Virus record (IMG/VR): IMGVR_UViG_3300046012_000303
Span: 1 to 38,139 of that record
DNA length: 38,139 nucleotides
Source: a virus
Direction: 5' to 3' (one strand)
The notes beneath the pieces are model-generated. The model was not told where the DNA came from. It searched no databases and saw only the letters and a program-made list of their open reading frames with translations. Positions within the stretch are counted from its first letter, which is position 1; each line of letters starts with the position of its first letter. This document shows positions 6,592-14,875 of this stretch, piece after piece. Made by a program: the position numbers and the translations under genes.

Positions 6592-8360
6592 GCAACCCCT
6601 TCGTCTCCGCGCTGCTGGGCCGGCTGGAGAACCGATACTCGGTCGACCGCCAAGGCATGACCACGGCGCAGTGGATTGAGATGAACACGACGCTGATGAA
6701 GCGTCCGTTCTCGTTCAAGGGCTATGAGTTCCAGCGGGCGATCGTCGACGATCTCCACCCCAAGCTGAGCGTCATCAAAATCTCCCAGGTTGGCATGACC
6801 GAAGTGCAGATCCGTAAGATGCTCGCGATGCTCTCACGGAACAACGGAACGAAGGGCATCTTCACGATGCCCAACGAGAAGATGTTTAAGCGCATCTCGA
6901 AGACGCGTATTCAGCCAACTATCGAGGGGAGTGACGTATTCAATCCGGAGGGCTCGAAGGATTGGACGCGGGCCATGGACCTGATCCAGTTCGATCAGTC
7001 CTTTCTCTATATCACGGGTGCCACCGAAGGTGATGCGACGTCAATTGACGCCGATTTCCTCTTCAACGATGAGGTCGACCTCACCGACAAGGACATGCTC
7101 GCCCTGTTCCTGTCACGTATGCAGAACAGCCGCTGGCGTATCAATCAGCGCTTCAGCACCCCAACCCACGTCGGTTTCGGCATAGATCAGGACTTCGGTT
7201 CGTCAGATCAGCTCGAGTACCTGTGTCGCTGTCACAGCTGCCGCTACTGGGAGAACATCCCAGACTTTACGCTGGAGTACGTCGATATCCCTGGTCTGCC
7301 GGACCACATCGAAGATCTGTCTCAGATAGACGTCAAGATGCTTGATAAGCTCGACATCAAGCATGCCACCATCAAATGCAAGCGCTGTGGTGCACCGCTC
7401 GATCTCGACGGCGTCGAGAACCGTCGTTGGGTTCCTCGCTTCGCTGAACGATCCGACATCTCGCGGGGCTACTACGTCCGGCCGTTCGTCACATCGCGTC
7501 TCGATGTGCCCTACATTGTCACACGGTTGTTCGACTATAAACAGAAGGACTTCCTGCGCGGCTGGTACAACACCGTGCTCGGTAAGGCTTACACCGACAG
7601 CAATTCTCGTCTGAGCATTCCGGACATCAAGGCGAACCTAGTCCATCCTGAGCCGATTGATATTGGGCCGGATGACCCCTGCTTCCTTGGCATCGACGCG
7701 GGTCTCGTTTGTCACGTTGCTGTTGCCAAGGATACTGCGGAAGGCCCGGTTGTCTGCCGAATGGAGACTGTACCGGGTGACAAAGATCAGATCGTCAAAT
7801 GGGTCGCCGAGTTTGAGGCTTCTCATAGGCTCATTTCGGGGGCGATGGATCGTGCTCCGTTTACTCCGACTGCAAACGCAGTGTTCGAGGCCTCAAAGGG
7901 TAAGGTCTTCCCCGTAGAGTACCGAGGGTCGAAAGAGATCAACCCAGTCAAGAACCTGCAGGGCGAAACGATCCACTTCCAAGCCGATCGTACGGCACTG
8001 CTCGACGCGGTGGCTAAGAGAATTCAGGGCCACAAACTACCGATGGCTGGCTATGGCCACTATGAACATATCGTTGTTGAGCATCTTCGTGACATGGTCC
8101 GGGATGAACAGCAGGAGCGTTTTCAACAGGACGCTCGCCGTGCGGCAGTTGCCACCTGGATAAAGCTCAATGGCAACGACCATTACTTCCATGCTTTAGG
8201 CTTCCTCTTGTTCTCAATGAAAATTCCTGACGTCCTAGAACTTCTTAGTGATGCAGAAGTAAGAGAAATGGTGAGCATCATTGGGGTTGACTTGAAACAG
8301 TCAACCGATGTTCTTTCAGGTACGAGTAAAAGAGGCCTCGGCTTCCGGAGATTTGGATGA
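6588..8360 (+). CDS. terminase large subunit, GpA-like (590 aa)
   Basis: This is the packaging motor and nuclease that pumps phage DNA into the prohead through the portal. The ATPase half has a deviant Walker A region (ISQVGMTE, about 65-72) and Walker B (FLFNDEVD, about 157-164). Between the domains are two CxxC pairs (C215/C218 and C264/C267) forming a probable zinc site typical of GpA-type proteins. The nuclease half has acidic residues in GIDAGL (D370) and AMDRAP (D421) and the late DHYFHAL motif (D531, H535). The GTG start is coupled to the preceding membrane-peptide gene. The last 130 bases are less GC-rich than the rest. No obvious small subunit precedes it on this strand. Confidence 0.92.
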   Translation: MSNPFVSALLGRLENRYSVDRQGMTTAQWIEMNTTLMKRPFSFKGYEFQRAIVDDLHPKLSVIKISQVGMTEVQIRKMLAMLSRNNGTKGIFTMPNEKMFKRISKTRIQPTIEGSDVFNPEGSKDWTRAMDLIQFDQSFLYITGATEGDATSIDADFLFNDEVDLTDKDMLALFLSRMQNSRWRINQRFSTPTHVGFGIDQDFGSSDQLEYLCRCHSCRYWENIPDFTLEYVDIPGLPDHIEDLSQIDVKMLDKLDIKHATIKCKRCGAPLDLDGVENRRWVPRFAERSDISRGYYVRPFVTSRLDVPYIVTRLFDYKQKDFLRGWYNTVLGKAYTDSNSRLSIPDIKANLVHPEPIDIGPDDPCFLGIDAGLVCHVAVAKDTAEGPVVCRMETVPGDKDQIVKWVAEFEASHRLISGAMDRAPFTPTANAVFEASKGKVFPVEYRGSKEINPVKNLQGETIHFQADRTALLDAVAKRIQGHKLPMAGYGHYEHIVVEHLRDMVRDEQQERFQQDARRAAVATWIKLNGNDHYFHALGFLLFSMKIPDVLELLSDAEVREMVSIIGVDLKQSTDVLSGTSKRGLGFRRFG

Positions 8361-8638
8361 TGAAACGTGAAACCGAGGACGGCTTCATTGGCGATGGGGG
8401 CACGGCTGGCTCGAAGCCAAAATGCGCTGGCACTGAAAAGGGTGGCATGTATCCGCCCGACGGTGGTCTTCGTGAACCAACCCGTTCGCTCTACGAAACC
8501 ACGAGCCTGCGTCAAGTCGTGCGACAACACTTCCTCGGCAACGCTGGTTCTCGCATGATCGACGGCGGTTCGGTCTTTCTCGGCGCCGGCGGCTGCACCT
8601 ACGTTGATGGTGATATCGACGGCGGCTCCGTCATCTAA
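8357..8638 (+). CDS. hypothetical Gly-rich protein (93 aa)
   Basis: The gene overlaps the terminase stop (ATGATGA) and its own stop overlaps the portal start (TAATG), so it is locked into the packaging operon. The protein is Gly-rich, notably in the last third (DGGSVFLGAGGCTYVDGDIDGG), which looks like short beta strands separated by turns. Position suggests a small head-completion or portal-associated protein, but no family is recognised. Confidence 0.7.
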   Translation: MMKRETEDGFIGDGGTAGSKPKCAGTEKGGMYPPDGGLREPTRSLYETTSLRQVVRQHFLGNAGSRMIDGGSVFLGAGGCTYVDGDIDGGSVI

Positions 8639-10137
8639 TGGCTGGCACCGGTCTCCTCAACAAGGTGATGGCGATCGTTCTTCCGCGCACGCAGAAGAAG
8701 GGTGGCCTGTCACTCACTGGCACGTTCACGCCGGCCGCTGCGACGGCTGTCCTTCCGACACCGGCGTTCCAAGATCATCTCACAGACATCTTCGCCACAC
8801 GTCAGGCGTCCGACAGTCGGACTCTGATGCAGCTGCTCGCAACCCAAGACCCCGACGTCTCGGCCGCGTTCAACGCATATCTGACGACCGCGAACACACC
8901 GATGGTGATGTACGCGAAGAATATGGACGGCTCGATAGACCCGACCGCCACACAGCAGCTGCAGCAGATCATCCTGCTGCTGACGAAGCAGTTCGATTAC
9001 ACGCAGGGTTTCCAACTACGCCGTTCACTCGAGACCATCTGCACCGAGCAGCGGTACATGGTCCTGATGCGTGGTGCGATTGCGAACGAGCTGGTCTTCG
9101 ACAAGAACCTATCGCCTTACGATGTCCGTATGACGGACCCCAAGTTCCTGTTCTGGTGGGAAAAGCTACCCGGCCAATACAAGCCCGAGCTGCGCCAAGC
9201 TGGCCAGATCATTGAGCTGGACATCCCTTCGTTCTTCACGTCGTTCTACCACCGTGATCCGACGACCATTTATCCGAACAGCCACCTGGTTTCGGCGATC
9301 AACACCATTGCGGCTCGCCAGGAAGTCATCAACGATCTCTACCGCATCATGCGGATCACAGGGTTCCCTCGTCTCGATGTGACGATTGTTGAAGAGATCC
9401 TGCTTAAAAACGCACCAGCAAACATCAAAAATGACGTGGAGAAGCTGAAAGCCTGGAAAAACACCCGCATGAGTGAGATCGCGGGTAACGTCGCCAATTT
9501 GCGGCCTGATCAAGCGTTCATCCACCCTGACAGCGTCACGATGGGTATGGTGAACGACAAGGCGCCGGGTGCCCAGATGGACATCACTCCGGTCATCAAC
9601 ACGCTCAATGGCCAGAACCAAGCCGCTCTGAAGATCATGGCGACGATCATTGGTCGCGGTGAGAGCGGCGTGAACACGGCTTCGGTTGAGAGCCGGGTTT
9701 TTTCGATGAACTGCGACGAGTTGAACAAACCGCTCGCAGAACTCTGGTCGAATATGATGACGTTCGCCATCCGTCTGCAGGGTTTTCAGGGCTACGCCGA
9801 GGTTAAGTTTCTCCCTGCCGAGCTGCGCCCCGCCACCGAACTCGAGCCGATGCTCTCGATCAAGTCGTCGCGTCTGAAGCAGGACCTGTCGGAAGGCCTG
9901 ATCGCCGACGAAGAGTATCACTTGCAAATGTACAACAGGCTTCCGCCACCGGGCACGCCACAGCTCTCTGGGACCGGCTTCATGCAACCGCAGACCACTT
10001 CGGGTGTGCCTGACGCGAACGCAGGTACGGCGCCGAGCGCTGGCGGTGACAGTCTCGCACGTAGTGCGACGACCCCGGGTGCAAAGCAAGCGACATCAAA
10101 AGCGAATAAGACGGGTCCGGCGAATGCCAAAAAGTAG
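8638..10137 (+). CDS. portal protein (499 aa)
   Basis: The dodecameric portal forms the DNA entry channel at one capsid vertex and docks the terminase. The call rests on length, its place directly after the terminase, and the content: an Ala-rich N-terminus, a central alpha/beta region, a long helical stretch followed by QNQAALKIMATIIGRGESG (the usual stem/wing transition of portals) and a low-complexity Ala/Thr/Pro/Lys tail of about 60 residues. It begins in a TAATG overlap with the preceding gene, and its end is overlapped by the metallophosphoesterase gene. Confidence 0.85.
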   Translation: MAGTGLLNKVMAIVLPRTQKKGGLSLTGTFTPAAATAVLPTPAFQDHLTDIFATRQASDSRTLMQLLATQDPDVSAAFNAYLTTANTPMVMYAKNMDGSIDPTATQQLQQIILLLTKQFDYTQGFQLRRSLETICTEQRYMVLMRGAIANELVFDKNLSPYDVRMTDPKFLFWWEKLPGQYKPELRQAGQIIELDIPSFFTSFYHRDPTTIYPNSHLVSAINTIAARQEVINDLYRIMRITGFPRLDVTIVEEILLKNAPANIKNDVEKLKAWKNTRMSEIAGNVANLRPDQAFIHPDSVTMGMVNDKAPGAQMDITPVINTLNGQNQAALKIMATIIGRGESGVNTASVESRVFSMNCDELNKPLAELWSNMMTFAIRLQGFQGYAEVKFLPAELRPATELEPMLSIKSSRLKQDLSEGLIADEEYHLQMYNRLPPPGTPQLSGTGFMQPQTTSGVPDANAGTAPSAGGDSLARSATTPGAKQATSKANKTGPANAKK

Positions 10138-11260
10138 TGAGAAGAAAGTTCCACTCTCTGAGAACGAGCGTAAGTTTCACGCTAATTGGACAAAGGAGCA
10201 GTGCGTTGAGCATCTGCGCGCGATGGCCAAGGCCCATCCCGATCAGGTGATCTCTCGCAATTTCTTTCGAGTGCATTCCGATATCTCGGAAGCAACCTGG
10301 AACCGGTTCTTCGGAACCTTCCAGCAATTCAAGCGCTCGGCGGATATCACGCTCTCTCGCCATCAACATCGGCTCGAACTTGACGTGGCCAAGCACGCCG
10401 GCGCCGACAACTACCGCGAGATGAACGAGCAGAAGAAGGGGTGGGAAGACAAGTACCTACGCCCTAGCAAGTCTCGCTTCCAGACGATCGTCAGTGCGAG
10501 CGACATCCACGACAAAGAATGCGACCCGTTTCTACGCCGCGTCTTCATCGACACACTGAAGCGTGTTCAGCCCGAGAAGATCGTCCTCAACGGGGACATC
10601 TTCGATCTGCCCGAGTTCGGCAAGTTCTCCGTCGACCCCCGGGAGTGGGACGTCGTCGGCCGCATCCGCTGGGTGCACGAGTTCATGCGTGACATCCGCA
10701 AGGCCTGTCCGAACGCTGAAATCATCTTCGTCGAGGGCAATCACGAGTATCGGCTGCTGCGGCACATGTCCGAGGGCTCTCAGGCGATGAAGGTCGTGCT
10801 CGATGAGCTGCACGGTATGACAGTGCCGAAGCTCCTCGGCCTCACCGAGTTCGAGGTCAACTACATTTCCCGGTCGGACCTTGGCACCTTCACGGTCGCC
10901 GACACGAAAAAGGAAATCGCGAAGAACTACTACATCGCCTACGACGCGATCCTTTGTCATCACTTCCCCGAAGGGGAGCGGATGGGGTATCCCGGCTGGA
11001 ACGGGCACCACCATCGTCATCATTCGAGCAACCACTACTCGCCGGCCTTCGGTGCATACGAATGGCACCAGCTCGGTTGCGGTCACCGCCGGGCGGCGAC
11101 CTACTGTGCGGGTGAGAACTGGGGCTTAGGCTTCATGATCTGCCACGTCGACAAGCTCACCCGTCGCAGTCAGATGGAATACGTCCAGCTGCAAGACCAC
11201 GTTGTTGTTGGCGGACGTTGGTACACTCGGTCCGAACAAGAATTTGTGCATCATTCCTAA
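10124..11260 (+). CDS. calcineurin-like metallophosphoesterase with N-terminal HNR-like region (378 aa)
   Basis: The C-terminal 260 residues carry the metallophosphoesterase motifs in order: SDIHD (D127, H129), NGDIFD (D158), GNHE (N206, H207), CHHF (H279) and GHHHRHH (from H295). These bind two metals and hydrolyse phosphoester bonds. Residues about 22-75 end in SEATWNRFFGTFQQFKRSAD, which resembles the homing-endonuclease-associated repeat (S.tTw.r.FGsf), a DNA-binding helical module. The ATG at 10124, inside the portal gene's end, is the first start giving this architecture; its ribosome binding site is weak. The position between portal and structural genes is unusual. DNA repair, trimming of DNA ends or nucleotide metabolism are possible roles. 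Confidence 0.88.
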   Translation: MPKSSEKKVPLSENERKFHANWTKEQCVEHLRAMAKAHPDQVISRNFFRVHSDISEATWNRFFGTFQQFKRSADITLSRHQHRLELDVAKHAGADNYREMNEQKKGWEDKYLRPSKSRFQTIVSASDIHDKECDPFLRRVFIDTLKRVQPEKIVLNGDIFDLPEFGKFSVDPREWDVVGRIRWVHEFMRDIRKACPNAEIIFVEGNHEYRLLRHMSEGSQAMKVVLDELHGMTVPKLLGLTEFEVNYISRSDLGTFTVADTKKEIAKNYYIAYDAILCHHFPEGERMGYPGWNGHHHRHHSSNHYSPAFGAYEWHQLGCGHRRAATYCAGENWGLGFMICHVDKLTRRSQMEYVQLQDHVVVGGRWYTRSEQEFVHHS

Positions 11261-11334
11261 GTATAAAACTTCTTTGAACTAGGTGTTACTTGCAGGGTAC
11301 CAGTAGAGCATCTCGAACCTAGAGGTGTTTTACT

Positions 11335-11991
11335 ATGGCCGGCATGACTGATTACACCGCGACCGCGTTTCTCAAGTGGCTCTCCGGTCAGACGGCGATG
11401 CCGAGCCTTCCGACCCACGTCTATCTGGCGCTGTTCACGGCGGCTCCTGGCGATGCGAGCGGCTCCGCAGGCACGGAAGTCAGCGGCACTGGCTACGCCC
11501 GCGTCGCGATCGAGACCTTGATGGCGGTCCCGGCGAGCAGCGGCCCGACGAGCGATCAGAACAATGCAACCGTCTCGTTCGCGCAGGCCGGGTCCGATTG
11601 GGGCACCGTTGTTGCGTGGGCGCTCTTCGACGCGTCAACCGCTGGCAATCGTCTCGCTTGGGATTATCTGGGCGACAACCCGTGGTGCCCCTTCACCTGC
11701 ACGCTCGCCTCGCCCGGTGTCATCAACGCTCCCGGTATCACGTCGGGTTCGACACCGAACCTCGCGAACGGCGACAGCGTCGTGGTCACTGCCGAATTCG
11801 GTGGCACGCTCGCGACCGGCATGTCGGCTGGTACCGGCACCGTAGCGAGCTTGTCGAGCGACACCTTCAACATCGCTGAGAACACGACCTCGGTGGGCTC
11901 GGGCATGGTCCGCAAGATCACGCCGCAGGCGATCCCGAACGGTGTCACGGCCAGCTTCGCGTCCGGCAGCATCAAGCTGTTCGCGGCGTAA
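11335..11991 (+). CDS. tail-fibre-like structural protein (Gp77-type, 218 aa)
   Basis: The N-terminal half matches a widespread phage family annotated as tail fibre or Gp77: a short helix, then THVYLALFTAAPGDA, EVSGTGYARV and a later WGTVVAWALFD. In the usual family a short strand pair follows; here an extra Gly/Thr/Ser-rich segment of about 90 residues intervenes (about 118-205). GAGGTG precedes the ATG by seven bases. It heads a group of four fibre- or decoration-like genes between the portal region and the protease. A virion surface role is likely by family. Confidence 0.7.
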   Translation: MAGMTDYTATAFLKWLSGQTAMPSLPTHVYLALFTAAPGDASGSAGTEVSGTGYARVAIETLMAVPASSGPTSDQNNATVSFAQAGSDWGTVVAWALFDASTAGNRLAWDYLGDNPWCPFTCTLASPGVINAPGITSGSTPNLANGDSVVVTAEFGGTLATGMSAGTGTVASLSSDTFNIAENTTSVGSGMVRKITPQAIPNGVTASFASGSIKLFAA

Positions 11992-12001
11992 GGAGCAGTA
12001 G

Positions 12002-12745
12002 ATGCCTTGGGCTGCGCAAATTTCATCGCCGACGAAGGACGCGTCGAACGTCAACATCCTGTTGACGTTCGACTTCACCAACGCCGATACGGGCGAAAGT
12101 CAGACGCGAGTCGTGCCGAGTTCAACTTGGGACGCCGCCGCTATTGCTGCCTATGCGCAGATTATCATCGCGCAGCTTGACGCACGCGACGCAGCTTTTG
12201 CCGCGATCCAGACAGGAGCGGTGGCGATGCCTTCCGGCGTGACGACTGCGTTGCAAGCGGTATGGAGCCTGACCGCGCTCCCGACCGATGCTTCCGGCGA
12301 CGCGTTCGCCGATGGCGACACCGCAGCGCAGAAGCTCGTGAAGCTTAACGCGTGGACCGTCGCGGGACCAAAGCAGGACGTACCGTTCTCTAGCGTGATC
12401 GGCTACCTCGGCCTTCAGGGCAAGACCGCGATGTTGCAAGCTTTTGCTAAAACTGCACAAGCGGTGGAAAGCGGATCACAAACGCCGGCGCAGGTCGCGG
12501 CTATCTCTCTGGTGTCCACACTCGCCAACCCAAACGCGCAGGTCTTCCGCACGGCCGACGATACGGTCTATGCCGCTATCGGGACCATGCTTACAGCCCT
12601 TGTCTCGGATGAGGGTACCGGCCTTACGGCTGATGACAAAACGGCGCTCTTGGCACTTGCGGACAGCACTCTGCCGTGGTGGAAGTTTGTTGGTAGCGCC
12701 GCGCCTTTCAGCACGAGCGTTGTGGCCGCTGCCAGCCTGAGCTAG
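12002..12745 (+). CDS. hypothetical structural protein (247 aa)
   Basis: AGGAG precedes the ATG by seven bases, and the gene follows the Gp77-like gene closely. The protein is Ala-, Thr- and Ser-rich with few charged clusters. A beta-like N-terminal part (NVNILLTFDFTNADTG) is followed by mostly helical segments. Composition and location suggest a virion component, but I recognise no family. It ends four bases before the repeat-protein gene. Confidence 0.65.
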   Translation: MPWAAQISSPTKDASNVNILLTFDFTNADTGESQTRVVPSSTWDAAAIAAYAQIIIAQLDARDAAFAAIQTGAVAMPSGVTTALQAVWSLTALPTDASGDAFADGDTAAQKLVKLNAWTVAGPKQDVPFSSVIGYLGLQGKTAMLQAFAKTAQAVESGSQTPAQVAAISLVSTLANPNAQVFRTADDTVYAAIGTMLTALVSDEGTGLTADDKTALLALADSTLPWWKFVGSAAPFSTSVVAAASLS

Positions 12746-12749
12746 GGCG

Positions 12750-14435
12750 ATGAACTTTAGCTACGTTATAGGTGTAGCTGGTTCGGGCACGTTTAGCACC
12801 CTTACCACGAGTGCCATCGACACGACGGGCGCTGATCTTATTGTCATCGCGTTTTCCGGCGCTGTCTCGCCCACCATCACGGATAACAAAGGAAACACGT
12901 ACACCATGGCGGTGGCTAGTGCCGCCGGTGCCCCAGGTGAGCGCTCTCGCGTATACTTCTGTCAGAACCCAACGGTCGGCAGTGGGCACACGTTTACTGC
13001 AACTGCGAATTTTGGCCTTCCGTCAATATCGGTCGCTGCATACAGTGGCAGCGCAGCGTCACCCGTAGATGTCACGAGTTCATCTGCCACAACGTCGCCG
13101 GGGTCCGTAACGCCTACCGCCAACGACGAACTCTTAGTTTCGGGCGTTGCACTCAATACCACTTCGGCCGGTATCCCCACGATTAGTGGCGGTGGGTTTT
13201 CAACCGTTCGTCAGAGCCAAGCCTCAAGCGGTAGTTGGTATGGGTCTGCGCTGGCGGACAGCATTCAGACTACCGCCAGTGCCAGTAACCCCACATGGTC
13301 ATTTGGTGATGCTACAACCATTGTCTCCTTCAAACCTGCTGGTGGCGGTGGTGGCGGTTCCACTGTTGACCTCGCTGCGCGAGCTTACTTTGCATTACAG
13401 GGTCGCGTTCTTTCAGCCGCGAGCACCGCGCTTAAAGCTCGAAGCAAACTTAAACTAGCTGGCCGAGCGCAGCCCTCTCCGACTACGGATCTATCAGCTC
13501 GTTCCGAGATAGGCCTTCGTGCTCGTGCACCGGTAGCAGCGACTGCAGACCTTACTGCAATAACGCGTGTCAAACTCACCGGTAAGGCCCCTGTGGTCGC
13601 TTCCGCATCGCTCGCCGGCCGAACCGTGGCCCAAATCAAAAGCCGAGTTAACGCGGTTGGAACTGCGTCACTCGCAGCTCGCTCGAACATCACCACGCAA
13701 GGTCGGTTCTTCCTAACCCAAGGCCTCATCCTTCTGGCTGGCCGCACGATGCTGACGCTCCGTGGTCGAGCTGCTTCAACCAGCACTGCTACGCTTCATG
13801 CTCGTACGAATATCCAGGTGCCCGGCGCGGCCAAAGTGGAGGGGACGACCAGCCTCGCAGCCCGTACTCAGGTGTCCGCACATAGCCGGGTGTTCAGCAC
13901 TCAGGGATTGATCCTTCTGACCGGTCGCATGATGCTGACATTGCGTGGTCGTGCGTCGACCCCAACCGGCACTGCCGCTCTTCATGCACGTACGAACGTT
14001 AAGGCATCCGGCCGGGCCAAAGCAGCCGGTGTGACGAGCCTTGCTGCACGAACTCGTGTATCGGCGAGAGGTCGCTTGTTCGCCACTCAAGGCGTGCTTC
14101 TGCTCGCCGGCCGTACGCTCTTGACGCTGCGTGGCCGAGTGGCAACCCCAACAGGTGTGGCGTCTCTTCATGCTCGCACAGCCCTTAAATCCAAAGGCAG
14201 CGCTCGTGTTTCCGCTACGACAAGTCTGCATGCACGCACCAAATTCACGGTACGTGGTCGGGCACGCACGACGGCAACCGGTGTTCTGCACGCTGCAGCT
14301 CGTACCATCTTCCGTCTCCAGGCCCGTGCCCGTATTCGCGTTCAGCAGACGGGTGAGGTGCTCCAAGGCCTCAGCATGACCGTGCTCCGTGCACCGGTTC
14401 GCCATTACGTCATTCGTGCGAAGAAGAAAGGTTGA
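12750..14435 (+). CDS. Arg-rich repeat protein with N-terminal beta-sandwich (561 aa)
   Basis: Residues 1-197 look like a beta-sandwich domain of the kind found in secreted and phage proteins (DNKGNTYTMA, FCQNPTVGSG). A six-glycine linker at 198-203 follows. Residues 205 to about 530 are about 16 tandem units of roughly 20 residues with the consensus sLaARt.v...GRa, each probably two short beta strands. From residue 305 the units form a 61-62-residue super-repeat (starts at 305, 366, 428, and again at 490). Within it the pattern is SLAART, GLILLAGRT.LTLRGR, SLHART. The repeat region is strongly basic with almost no acidic residues. A beta-solenoid stalk or nucleic-acid-binding fibre is possible. 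No family is recognised for the repeats. Confidence 0.8.
   Translation: MNFSYVIGVAGSGTFSTLTTSAIDTTGADLIVIAFSGAVSPTITDNKGNTYTMAVASAAGAPGERSRVYFCQNPTVGSGHTFTATANFGLPSISVAAYSGSAASPVDVTSSSATTSPGSVTPTANDELLVSGVALNTTSAGIPTISGGGFSTVRQSQASSGSWYGSALADSIQTTASASNPTWSFGDATTIVSFKPAGGGGGGSTVDLAARAYFALQGRVLSAASTALKARSKLKLAGRAQPSPTTDLSARSEIGLRARAPVAATADLTAITRVKLTGKAPVVASASLAGRTVAQIKSRVNAVGTASLAARSNITTQGRFFLTQGLILLAGRTMLTLRGRAASTSTATLHARTNIQVPGAAKVEGTTSLAARTQVSAHSRVFSTQGLILLTGRMMLTLRGRASTPTGTAALHARTNVKASGRAKAAGVTSLAARTRVSARGRLFATQGVLLLAGRTLLTLRGRVATPTGVASLHARTALKSKGSARVSATTSLHARTKFTVRGRARTTATGVLHAAARTIFRLQARARIRVQQTGEVLQGLSMTVLRAPVRHYVIRAKKKG
13662..14216 (+). repeat. three tandem ~185-bp coding super-repeats
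   Basis: Within the repeat-protein gene, intervals 13662-13844, 13845-14030 and 14031-14216 encode the same 61-62-residue pattern, and a fourth copy begins at 14217. Protein similarity is much clearer than DNA identity, so the duplications are old and selected at the protein level. Confidence 0.7.
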
Positions 14436-14438
14436 GCC

Positions 14439-14792
14439 ATGCCGTTTGTGAGAAACTTCCCCGAGATGGACGAGGGTGACACGCAGACGATCGGCATCGA
14501 CTTCGTCGACGAGATCCCATCTGGGGTAACGATAAGCGGTTCACCAATCTGTGTGATCGAAGTTTCGAAGGGCACGGACCCAGACAAGGACAGCCGCATC
14601 ACTGAAGGGCCTGTCGTCCAGACCGCATCGACCACCACCGGCGGCTCGGGCGTCGAGAACATGGCGATCCTGGTGACGATTAGTAATCCTCCCTCGACCG
14701 TCGACGAGTACATGGTCCAGCTCAAATGCCTATTGAGCAATGGCAACACGGCCGACGGCTGGGGCCATCTTCCCATCAAACACCCGAAGTAA
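14439..14792 (+). CDS. small beta-rich structural protein, fibre-adaptor-like (117 aa)
   Basis: The protein resembles short immunoglobulin-like phage proteins that accompany Gp77-type genes and are annotated as fibre-tail adaptors: an N-terminal strand pair (TQTIGIDFVDEI), a central SGTDPD-like region (here VSKGTDPDKDS), GSGVENMAILVTI and a late YMVQLKCLLSNG. It starts three bases after the repeat protein's stop codon, with no strong ribosome binding site, so it is probably coupled to it. Family match is tentative. Confidence 0.6.
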   Translation: MPFVRNFPEMDEGDTQTIGIDFVDEIPSGVTISGSPICVIEVSKGTDPDKDSRITEGPVVQTASTTTGGSGVENMAILVTISNPPSTVDEYMVQLKCLLSNGNTADGWGHLPIKHPK

Positions 14793-14875
14793 AAAGAAGT
14801 TAAATAATTCTTTGAACCGGCCCCCTTTACTCGGTTACTTGTTCATTACTTGTAACCCTTCGAGTAAATCGAGCC

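Noticed and set aside
13776-14405. Leftward Cys/Arg/Gly-rich ORF opposite the repeat protein
   Set aside because: Its repeats are simply the complement of the repeats in the rightward gene; no independent start or context.
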